Shown piece after piece: positions 57,737 to 64,000 of a stretch of DNA of 64,000 bases; the first letter of the stretch is position 1; every line of letters starts with the position of its first letter. Under the pieces are notes generated by a model. That model did no database searches, was not told the origin of the DNA, and saw only the letters and a list, made by a program, of their open reading frames with translations. This stretch comes from Mycobacterium sp. ITM-2016-00317 (GTDB lineage: Bacteria; Actinomycetota; Actinomycetes; Mycobacteriales; Mycobacteriaceae), in the NCBI RefSeq assembly GCF_002968295.1, contig NZ_CP134399.1:4030001-4094000 (forward strand). The letters are read 5' to 3'. Made by a program: the position numbers and the translations under genes.

Positions 57737-58862
57737 GAACGACCTCGCCGTAGGCGGGCACGTCCGAGAGGACCTCGGCGCCGGCGGCGGTGATCAGCAC
57801 CGCGTCGCGGGTGAACACCGCCCCCACGCCCCGTTCCCACACATAAGCGGTGACTGCGAGCACCATGCCCTCCTCGAAGGGTTCGGAGTCCGCGGTGGCC
57901 CGCAGACTCGGGGACACCACCGGCGGGTCGAAACCCAGTCCGAGGCCGTGTGCCACCGGCATCGCCGGCAGCGGTTCGCCGGCCTGCTGGTAGGCATCCA
58001 GCAACGCGCTCGTCGGCCTACCGGGGCGGCAGGCCTCGATCAGGCTGTCCCAGAGTTGGTCTCGGCGCCGGTACAGCGCGCGCACGGCGTCGGTCGGCTC
58101 GCCGACGTGGAGCGTGCGGGCCACTTCGGCGACGTAGCCGTCGGCCAGCACGCCGGCCGACACCGCCACCAGGTCACCGTCGCGCACCGGGCCGTCACCC
58201 TCGGCGCGGCGCCACGGGTGCTCCTTCGAGGTCACCCACGCGGCATCCTGGGTCGCGGGCGTACTCACCCCGCCGGCGGCCTCGGCCTCCAGAACGGCCC
58301 CGGCCAGGGCGGCGACGGCGGTGCCCGCACCGAGCGCGGCGACACCGGCCGCCAGGCCCTTCTCGGCCACCGCCAGCGCGTGGCGCAACGCCTGCACCTC
58401 CTCGGGCGTCTTGATCCGCCGGGCCGCCTGCATGGCCTGCTCGGCGTCGACCAGCTCCGCGTTCGGGAAGGCCATCGGCAGCAGTTTGGCGAACGTCGGT
58501 GTCAGCGCGTCGGTTCCGACCCGGCGGAACGTGTCGGCGCCCTCGATGTTCTGCAGGATGCCGACCAGCGTCATCGGGTTCCACGCGAAGCCGTACAGGT
58601 TCTCGTGCGGGATTTCCTCGGGGATGCCCTCGTCCCAGGTGCTGTTGAGGTGGATCTCGCCCGTGGCACGCACGAACTCGCAGATCGGCCCGAACGGGCG
58701 GGTGCCGACCACCCACAACTGCGGGGCCCCGGAGATGTAGCGCACATTGGCCTGACGCCCGAGTACCAGGATGTCGAGATCGTGGGCCTCCATCTGCGCG
58801 AGGGCACGTTCGCGGCGGCTCAGGCGCAGCGCGCGGCCGTCGGCTTCGATCTCAACTCCCAT
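57729..58862 (-). CDS. M24-family (Xaa-Pro peptidase fold) protein with degenerate metal site
   Basis: 377 residues with creatinase-like N-terminal domain and pita-bread C-terminal domain. The five canonical M24 metal ligands (D, D, H, E, E) are mostly lost: S235 (VSAGV), E246 (VAEVART), H305 (HGLG), T338 (LAVTAY) and T351. The upstream M24 partner at 58852-60120 keeps all five. It overlaps that gene by 11 bases. It could be a metal-free creatinase-like hydrolase or a regulatory partner of the active protein. Confidence 0.9.
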   Translation of the reverse strand: MGVEIEADGRALRLSRRERALAQMEAHDLDILVLGRQANVRYISGAPQLWVVGTRPFGPICEFVRATGEIHLNSTWDEGIPEEIPHENLYGFAWNPMTLVGILQNIEGADTFRRVGTDALTPTFAKLLPMAFPNAELVDAEQAMQAARRIKTPEEVQALRHALAVAEKGLAAGVAALGAGTAVAALAGAVLEAEAAGGVSTPATQDAAWVTSKEHPWRRAEGDGPVRDGDLVAVSAGVLADGYVAEVARTLHVGEPTDAVRALYRRRDQLWDSLIEACRPGRPTSALLDAYQQAGEPLPAMPVAHGLGLGFDPPVVSPSLRATADSEPFEEGMVLAVTAYVWERGVGAVFTRDAVLITAAGAEVLSDVPAYGEVVHG

Positions 58863-60120
58863 TGGACACCTCATACGGGTCGTACGGATAGGAGGTCAGC
58901 GGCATCCAGCCGCCCTCGGTGACCACCACGATCTCCTCGCCGCGGTAACCGCCGGTGCCGTCCTCCCAGACGATCGGCTCGAACACCAGCAGCATGCCGT
59001 CTGGGAAGACGAAGTCGTCATCCCACTTCTGGCCGAGATCCGTTCCGATCATCGGCATCTCGGCCGCGCTCGTTCCGATGCCGTGGCCCAGGTAGAAGTG
59101 CGGCAGCCAGGGTTTCTCGCCTCCGGCGGCCGCGGTCGCGGCGCGGCCGAGGTCGCCACAGGTGGCGCCGGCCTTCGTCACCGACAGCACTGCGTCGACG
59201 ATCCGCGCCCACCGGTCGAACTGGGTCTGCTGCGCCGCGGTCGGATCCTGACCGACGATCCAGGTGCGGCCGTGGTCGGAGCAGTAGCCGTGATAAGCGA
59301 TGGACACGTCGGTCCACAGCACGTCCCCCTGCGCCAACTCACGCTCGGTGGTCAGCAGGGGCAGCGCGAGATCACCGGTGGTGGTCCAGGCGCCCTCGGC
59401 CTTCGATGCGGGCATGACCTGCCAGATCGAATCGAACATGTTCGTGGTGGCGCCGAGTTCGAAGGCACGGCGGACGAACTGGGCCGACAGGTCGATCTGA
59501 CGAGCGCCGGGCGCCAGCGACCGCTGGATCTCGGCGACGGCCTGCTCGGTGATCTGGCAGGCCCGGCGGACGCACGCGATCTGGTCGATGGTCTTGACCA
59601 GTTTCGCCGCGCCGACGACCGGGGCGGCGTCCACGGGCGGGCTGGGGAACAGTGCAGTGCCTGCCCGCCGCATCGCTCCGGTCAGCTCGTCGGTCGCGAC
59701 GTTCGCGCCGGCCGGGACGAGGCTCGCCAGGATCCGCGCGAATTCGGCCACGCCCTCGTCGAATTCGAGGTAAACCGGCCCGTGCAGATGGTCGTCGGGC
59801 AGGTCCGACTCCATCGCCGCGCCCTCACGGAACGGCAGGAACAGATGGGGGTGCTCGTCGCCTGCCAGCACGACCGCGACCGGGCGCTCGACATGGGACA
59901 GACCCGCGTCGGCCAGCGGCCAGCTGATGCCGGTGGCGTACATGACGTTGCCGTTGCCCAGCAGAACCAGGGCGTCCACACCCTGTGCGGTCATCGCGGC
60001 GTGGAGCCGCGCCCCGACCTCCCGGCGCATCCGGGTGAAGTCCGGCTCGGCCGGGATGTCCAGCCACGTGTAGCCGGTCCGGGCGATCTGCGTGACGCCC
60101 GTTTCCGTGGACGCCGTCAT
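58852..60120 (-). CDS. M24-family metallopeptidase (Xaa-Pro peptidase-like)
   Basis: 422 residues. Metal ligands seen: D271 (TDVS), D282 (CSDHGRT), H346 (LGHGIG), E381 (FEPIV) and E395/E396 (GEEIVVVTE). The N-terminal creatinase-like domain ends near residue 180. The family hydrolyses Xaa-Pro bonds or C-N bonds of small molecules; here it lies in a catabolic operon, so a small-molecule hydrolase is likely. The ATG overlaps the amidohydrolase stop (ATGA). Confidence 0.93.
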   Translation of the reverse strand: MTASTETGVTQIARTGYTWLDIPAEPDFTRMRREVGARLHAAMTAQGVDALVLLGNGNVMYATGISWPLADAGLSHVERPVAVVLAGDEHPHLFLPFREGAAMESDLPDDHLHGPVYLEFDEGVAEFARILASLVPAGANVATDELTGAMRRAGTALFPSPPVDAAPVVGAAKLVKTIDQIACVRRACQITEQAVAEIQRSLAPGARQIDLSAQFVRRAFELGATTNMFDSIWQVMPASKAEGAWTTTGDLALPLLTTERELAQGDVLWTDVSIAYHGYCSDHGRTWIVGQDPTAAQQTQFDRWARIVDAVLSVTKAGATCGDLGRAATAAAGGEKPWLPHFYLGHGIGTSAAEMPMIGTDLGQKWDDDFVFPDGMLLVFEPIVWEDGTGGYRGEEIVVVTEGGWMPLTSYPYDPYEVSNGS

Positions 60121-61310
60121 GAGATGCCGAGGAACTTCTGCACGTTCGTGGACACGATCTTGACGGCGGCTTCCGGACCGACCGCGTCCACGACGGTGGC
60201 CAGCGACTTCTCCGAGTACCCGAACGTGCTCTCGTTGTGCGGGTAGTCGCTCGACCACATCACGTTGTCGACCCCGATGCGGTCGATCAGCTGCAGGCCC
60301 AGCGGGTCGACCATGAACGACGCGCTCATGTGATTGGCCCAGTAGTGGTTCACGTCGTGCTGCAGTTCGTGATTGAACATGTGCCGGTAGGACGCGAGCA
60401 TGTGCTCGGCATCCTGCAGCGCGGTCGGCACCCAGGCGATGCCGCCCTCGAACCAGCCGATCTTCAGGGACGGGTGCCGGTCCAGGATGCCGGAGAACAC
60501 GTACTTGGCGAACTGCTCGCGGAACGAGTCGACGTTGACCATCATTCCGACGACCACGCTGTTGTTCTGGCACGGGGTTTTCGGGGGCGTCTCCCCGATG
60601 TGGTGGCTGACCGGGATGCCCGCGGCTTCGATCTCGTCCCACACGGCGTCCATGCTGGTGCTGCCGTAGTCGTAGATGTTGCCGTCGTCGTCCTTGCCGG
60701 GGTTCAGCGGCAGCAGGAACGTCTTGAGCCCCAACGCCTTCAGTTCTTCGAGGGTGGACCGGGTCCCGGCAGGGTCCCACCAGTTGATCAGCCCGACTCC
60801 GTAGAAGTGGCCGTTCGAGCGCTCCTGCAGGTCGGCGATGTGCTCGTTGTAGATGCGGAACACCCGCTCGCGCAGCCCTTTGTCCGGGTAGTGGAACAGC
60901 GCCAGCACCGCGTTCGGGAACGCGAGCTCCTTGTCGATGCCGTCCTCCTTGAGTTCCCGGATCCGCGCCTCGATGTTGTTCGACGCCGCGCCGGCGAGGT
61001 CGTCGTACTGCATCAGCACGCGCCCGAAGTCACCGCCGGTCCAGGCCTTGCCCTTCATCCCGACCATGTACGCGCCGTCCTCGTACCAGATGCGGGGCGC
61101 GGCACCCTTGAGCTCCTCGGGGAACCGCTCGTAGAAGATGTCGTCGGCCACCGAGATGTGATTGTCGGCGGAGAAGATCACGGTGTCGGCGGGGAGCCCG
61201 GTGACGGCGCCGGCCGAATGGCCGTGCCGGTGCTTGGGTGCGCCGAATCCCTCGGGCGGATAGAGGGTGGCCGGGGGGTGGGTCGGTGACGGAACGGTCG
61301 GGGTAGACAT
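60117..61310 (-). CDS. Amidohydrolase_2 family metal-dependent hydrolase
   Basis: 397 residues. N-terminal VIFSADNHISVADDIF, middle VSHHIGETPP and C-terminal NVMWSSDYPHNESTFGYSEKS with a metal-site Asp. Same group as 33673-34968. GGAG precedes the ATG at 61310. It follows the P450 gene by 35 bases. It may decarboxylate or hydrolyse an oxidised ring intermediate. Confidence 0.92.
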   Translation of the reverse strand: MSTPTVPSPTHPPATLYPPEGFGAPKHRHGHSAGAVTGLPADTVIFSADNHISVADDIFYERFPEELKGAAPRIWYEDGAYMVGMKGKAWTGGDFGRVLMQYDDLAGAASNNIEARIRELKEDGIDKELAFPNAVLALFHYPDKGLRERVFRIYNEHIADLQERSNGHFYGVGLINWWDPAGTRSTLEELKALGLKTFLLPLNPGKDDDGNIYDYGSTSMDAVWDEIEAAGIPVSHHIGETPPKTPCQNNSVVVGMMVNVDSFREQFAKYVFSGILDRHPSLKIGWFEGGIAWVPTALQDAEHMLASYRHMFNHELQHDVNHYWANHMSASFMVDPLGLQLIDRIGVDNVMWSSDYPHNESTFGYSEKSLATVVDAVGPEAAVKIVSTNVQKFLGIS

Positions 61311-61345
61311 CGTTGGTGCTCCAATCGGGCTGTGGTAGAAGGCTG

Positions 61346-62578
61346 TTACCAGGTCACCGGTAGTTCGTAGACGCCGTAGGCGAGGCGGTCGTGCTTGAAC
61401 GGGACCTCGTCGAGCGGGATGGCCAGCTTCATCGTCGGGATCCGGCGCAACAGCGTGTGGAACACGATCTGCAGCTCGGCGCGTGCCAGTTGCTGACCGA
61501 CGCACTGGTGCCTGCCGTACCCGAAGCCGAGTTGCTGGTTCGCGTCGCGGGTGAGGTCGAGCTTGTCGGGCTCGGGGTAGGTATGCGCGTCCCAGTTGGC
61601 CGGCGCCAGGTCGAGGATGATGCCCTCCCCCGCCCGGATGGTCTCGCCGGCGATCTCGATGTCCTCGGTGGCCACCCGCCGCTGCCCGTTCTGGATGATC
61701 GACAGGTAGCGCATCAGCTCCTCGACCGAATTGGCGATGAACTTCGGGTCCTCTGAATCCCGCAGCAACGCAGCCTGTTCCGGGTTGTCCAGCAGTGCGC
61801 AGATACCGATGCCGATCATGTTGGCCGTCGTCTCGTGGCCGGCGATCAGCAACCCGGTACCGAGCTGGGCGGCTTCCTTGACGCTGATCTCACCGGCGGT
61901 GACCCGCTCGGCCAGGTCGGACACCGCGTCCTCGGCCGGGTTGGCCTGCTTCTCCTCGACCAGGTTGATCAGGTACTGATGCAGGCTCATCGCGCCCTTC
62001 TGCATGGCGTCGGCCGCGGCGTAGCGGGCCAGGCCGGCATTGGCGTGCTCCTGGAAGAACTCGTGGTCCTCGTACGGCACGCCGAGCATGTCGCTGATCA
62101 CCCGGGTCGGCACGGGAAGTGCGAGCTTGGCGACCATGTCGGCAGGCTGCGGGCCCGCCAGGATCTCGTCGATGCACTCGTCGGTGACCTGCTGGATCAC
62201 CGGACGCAACGCCTCCACCCGGCGGAACGTGAACGGCTTGGACAGCATCCGGCGGAACCGGGTGTGTTCCTCGGCGTCGGAGGTGAAGACCGAGCGCGGC
62301 CGCTTGTCCACGGTGGACAGCATGTGCTCGTTCCAGTGCGGGAAGCCCTCGATCCGGTCGTCGACGCTCACCCGGGAGTCGGCGAACAGGGTGCGTGCGG
62401 CTTCGTGACCGGTGACGAGCCAGGGCGTGGTGCCGTTCCAGATCCGCACCCGCGACAGCGGTGTGGTCTCGGTCATCTCCAGCATCTGCCGCGGCGGCGC
62501 GAACGGGCAGGCCGCGGCACGCTCCATCGGGTACTCGGGGATCGCGGACACCGCCTGCTCGGCGAGCGTGTCTGTCAT
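61346..62578 (-). CDS. Cytochrome P450 (CYP105-like)
   Basis: 410 residues. I-helix IAGHETTAN, K-helix EELMRY, heme loop FGYGRHQCVG. Opens with CPFAPP and LSRVRIWNGTTPWLVTGHEAAR, typical of CYP105/107-type enzymes. The ATG overlaps the ferredoxin stop (TGATG); the ferredoxin is therefore upstream and coupled. A third P450 subgroup in the window. Confidence 0.95.
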   Translation of the reverse strand: MTDTLAEQAVSAIPEYPMERAAACPFAPPRQMLEMTETTPLSRVRIWNGTTPWLVTGHEAARTLFADSRVSVDDRIEGFPHWNEHMLSTVDKRPRSVFTSDAEEHTRFRRMLSKPFTFRRVEALRPVIQQVTDECIDEILAGPQPADMVAKLALPVPTRVISDMLGVPYEDHEFFQEHANAGLARYAAADAMQKGAMSLHQYLINLVEEKQANPAEDAVSDLAERVTAGEISVKEAAQLGTGLLIAGHETTANMIGIGICALLDNPEQAALLRDSEDPKFIANSVEELMRYLSIIQNGQRRVATEDIEIAGETIRAGEGIILDLAPANWDAHTYPEPDKLDLTRDANQQLGFGYGRHQCVGQQLARAELQIVFHTLLRRIPTMKLAIPLDEVPFKHDRLAYGVYELPVTW

Positions 62579-62775
62579 CAGTTCTCCTCGATGTCGATAG
62601 CCAAAGCCGGGCATGCGGCGGCGGCTTTGCGGATGTCTTCTGCGTACTCGGGTCCGGGCTCGGGAATCAGCAACTCGACGACCCCGTCATCGTCGCGCTG
62701 GTCGAAGACCGCGCCGGCGTTGAGCACGCACTGACCGGACGAGACGCACCTGTCCTGATCGACCGTGACCTTCAT
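62578..62775 (-). CDS. [3Fe-4S]-type ferredoxin
   Basis: 65 residues starting MKVTVDQDRC. Cys pattern C-VSSGQ-C and a distal ACPALAI; the third position of a 4Fe set is Asn (LNAG), as in [3Fe-4S] ferredoxins. It overlaps the P450 ATG and lies 1 base after the TetR stop, so the three genes form one unit. It is the redox partner of the P450 at 61346. Confidence 0.93.
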   Translation of the reverse strand: MKVTVDQDRCVSSGQCVLNAGAVFDQRDDDGVVELLIPEPGPEYAEDIRKAAAACPALAIDIEEN

Positions 62776-62776
62776 G

Positions 62777-63430
62777 TCAGGGCAGCTCCGTGACCGGGGC
62801 GTGCCACAGGCCGATTATCGCGTCGATCAGCCCGGACGCCGCGGCCTGCCACGACGTCCGCGGCACGGGCGAACCCTGCGCCAGCAGCCGCTCCCGATCC
62901 GCGCAGGTGTGCATCAACAGGTTGCGGCCCATGATGTTTCGCTCCACCCGCACGTCGACGGGCAGATCGGGCAGACACCCGTTGATCCCGTCGAGCACCC
63001 GCACCAGCGACGGTGAGGACAACGCGTCCTTGACGACCATGTTGTGGTAGGCGGGATCGGTCATCACCTGGGCGGCGAAGCGGGCATACCAGGTCGGATT
63101 GCCCAGCGCGGCCAGGTGATCGGTCAGCGGGCACACCAGCGCGGCCACCCAGTCGCGCATGTCGGTCGAGGGCCCGATCTCCGCGATCCGCCGCTCACGC
63201 AGTTCCTCGATCGGGCCGCGATGCTTGTGTTCGATGGCGCGCACCAGGTCGGCCTTGGTCCCGAAGTGGTAGCCGACCGCGGCGTTGTTGCCCTGTCCTG
63301 CAGCCTCACTCACCTGCCGGTTCGACACCGCGAAGACGCCGTGCTCGGCGTAGAGCCGCTCCGCCGCCTTCAGGATCGCCTCTTGGGTGCTGGTCGCGCG
63401 GTCGGCGCGCACAGTCCTCGCACTCGTCAC
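62777..63430 (-). CDS. TetR/AcrR-family regulator
   Basis: 217 residues from the GTG at 63430. HTH: VSNRQVSEAAGQGNNAAVGYHFGTKADLVRAI, preceded by ILKAAERLYAEHG. A longer form from an ATG at 63487 would contain the AT-rich inverted repeat at 63458-63477, so the shorter start is preferred. It heads the ferredoxin-P450-amidohydrolase-M24 run. The upstream SDR ends 63 bases away. Confidence 0.88.
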   Translation of the reverse strand: MTSARTVRADRATSTQEAILKAAERLYAEHGVFAVSNRQVSEAAGQGNNAAVGYHFGTKADLVRAIEHKHRGPIEELRERRIAEIGPSTDMRDWVAALVCPLTDHLAALGNPTWYARFAAQVMTDPAYHNMVVKDALSSPSLVRVLDGINGCLPDLPVDVRVERNIMGRNLLMHTCADRERLLAQGSPVPRTSWQAAASGLIDAIIGLWHAPVTELP

Positions 63431-63457
63431 CCCCACAGTGAACCCGGTCACACCCGC

Positions 63458-63477
63458 TAAGTCAAGCGACTGATTTA
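63458..63477. promoter_or_regulatory. Candidate TetR operator TAAGTCA-N6-TGATTTA
   Basis: Inverted repeat with 6 of 7 arm pairs matching, in an AT-rich stretch 28 bases before the TetR GTG. Likely promoter/operator for the P450 operon. An alternative is that it is coding, if the ATG at 63487 is used. Confidence 0.4.
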
Positions 63478-63493
63478 AAAGTTCCATGCCCGC

Positions 63494-64000
63494 CTAGCCG
63501 GTCGTCGGCTTGCGCGCGATGACCTTGCCGGCGACCGTGCCGCCGTCCACGGGCAGCACCGTGCCGGTGACATACCTCGACCGGTCCGTCGCCAGGTACA
63601 GCGCCGCCTCGGCCACGTCGTCGGCGGTGCCCTCCCGCTTCAGCGGACGGTCGTCGCGCATCTGCTGCCGGATCCTGGCCTCGAAGCGCTCCAGCCGTTC
63701 CCGGTCCTCGTCGGTGGCCGACGACGCCAGGATCGGCGTCGGGATGTTGCCGGGGGCAAGGCAGTTGACGCGCACCTCGTAGTGGGCGAGTTCGATGGCC
63801 GCGCATTTGGTGAAGTGGATGATGGCCGCTTTGGACGCGCGGTAGGTCGAAACCCCGCCGCCTGCCTGGATGCCGCCGATCGACCCGAGGTTGATGATCG
63901 ATCCGCCGCCGTGCTCGGCCATGTGCCGGGCGGCATCGCGGGTGCCTGCCATCACGCCGAGGAGGTTGACGCGCATGACCCGGTCGAACTCCTCGAGGTC
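63494..64000 (-). CDS. Short-chain dehydrogenase/reductase, 5' end outside the window
   Basis: The C-terminal 168 residues are visible: VMRVNLLGVMAGTRDAARHM, the catalytic region INLGSIGG, YRASK, VRVNCLAPGNIPTP and VTGTVLPVDGG. The N-terminal nucleotide-binding part lies beyond the window edge. Classical FabG-like SDR. Same strand and close to the TetR gene, but the gap with a candidate operator suggests separate transcription. Confidence 0.93.
   Translation of the reverse strand, partial: DLEEFDRVMRVNLLGVMAGTRDAARHMAEHGGGSIINLGSIGGIQAGGGVSTYRASKAAIIHFTKCAAIELAHYEVRVNCLAPGNIPTPILASSATDEDRERLERFEARIRQQMRDDRPLKREGTADDVAEAALYLATDRSRYVTGTVLPVDGGTVAGKVIARKPTTG

Overview
The window is about two-thirds G+C and almost completely filled by catabolic genes. 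It looks like a chromosomal accessory region of a mycobacterium, most likely a fast-growing environmental (Mycolicibacterium-type) species. The basis is the gene families present: an F420-type LLM oxidoreductase, a mycofactocin-type SDR, a WS/DGAT acyltransferase, paired acyl-CoA dehydrogenases and P450 plus [3Fe-4S] ferredoxin pairs. No rRNA, tRNA, CRISPR, insertion sequence or phage gene was seen.

Layout. (1) 1-4.4 kb: two paralogous P450s around a ferredoxin (+), facing a P450-ferredoxin-DUF1330 operon (-). (2) 4.4-9.4 kb (-): ferredoxin reductase (frameshifted), SDR, Rieske oxygenase, small helical protein, TauD-type dioxygenase, CMD-family protein. (3) 9.4-13 kb (-): second Rieske oxygenase, second small protein, amidohydrolase, MarR regulator. 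(4) 13-22 kb: NTF2-like protein, TetR regulator, then a + strand run with an AveC-like membrane protein (frameshifted), a CbbQ/CbbO-type AAA+/VWA pair, an emopamil-binding-like membrane protein, an epimerase, an alpha/beta-barrel protein and an LLM oxidoreductase. (5) 22-27 kb: TetR, acyl-CoA dehydrogenase, APH-type kinase, quinone reductase, then a TetR plus unknown protein. (6) 27-35 kb (-): a tightly overlapped beta-oxidation operon (two acyl-CoA dehydrogenases, SDR, CoA-transferase, enoyl-CoA hydratase, thiolase) and a separate amidohydrolase. (7) 35-41 kb (+): CMD protein, third Rieske oxygenase, third small protein, second HxH-less amidohydrolase, NTF2-like protein and an acyl-CoA dehydrogenase pair. 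(8) 41-48 kb: enoyl-CoA hydratase, TetR, P450, mycofactocin-type SDR running into a phosphotransferase, WS/DGAT. (9) 48-52 kb: ferritin-like and hemerythrin-like proteins, acyl-CoA ligase, acyltransferase. (10) 52-64 kb: epimerase, then a long - strand run with SDRs, a double CaiB CoA-transferase, enoyl-CoA hydratase, two M24 proteins, amidohydrolase, P450, ferredoxin and TetR.

Read together, P450s, Rieske and Fe(II)/2OG enzymes would oxygenate a hydrophobic, perhaps terpenoid- or steroid-like substrate. SDRs would oxidise the alcohols. The ligase and CaiB transferases would load CoA, and the acyl-CoA dehydrogenase/hydratase/thiolase sets would shorten chains. The substrate is inferred only; nothing in the sequence names it.

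Most unusual signals: (a) three separate cassettes pairing a Rieske alpha subunit with the same unnamed ~115-residue helical protein; (b) several repeated palindromic operators linking scattered operons to local MarR and TetR regulators; (c) a CbbQ/CbbO activase pair among sterol-type membrane proteins; (d) two amidohydrolases that both lost the metal-binding HxH; (e) tandem M24 proteins, one with a destroyed metal site; (f) a double CaiB protein whose linker contains a terminator-like hairpin. Five conserved genes carry apparent single-base frameshifts, so sequence error should be considered before calling them dead.
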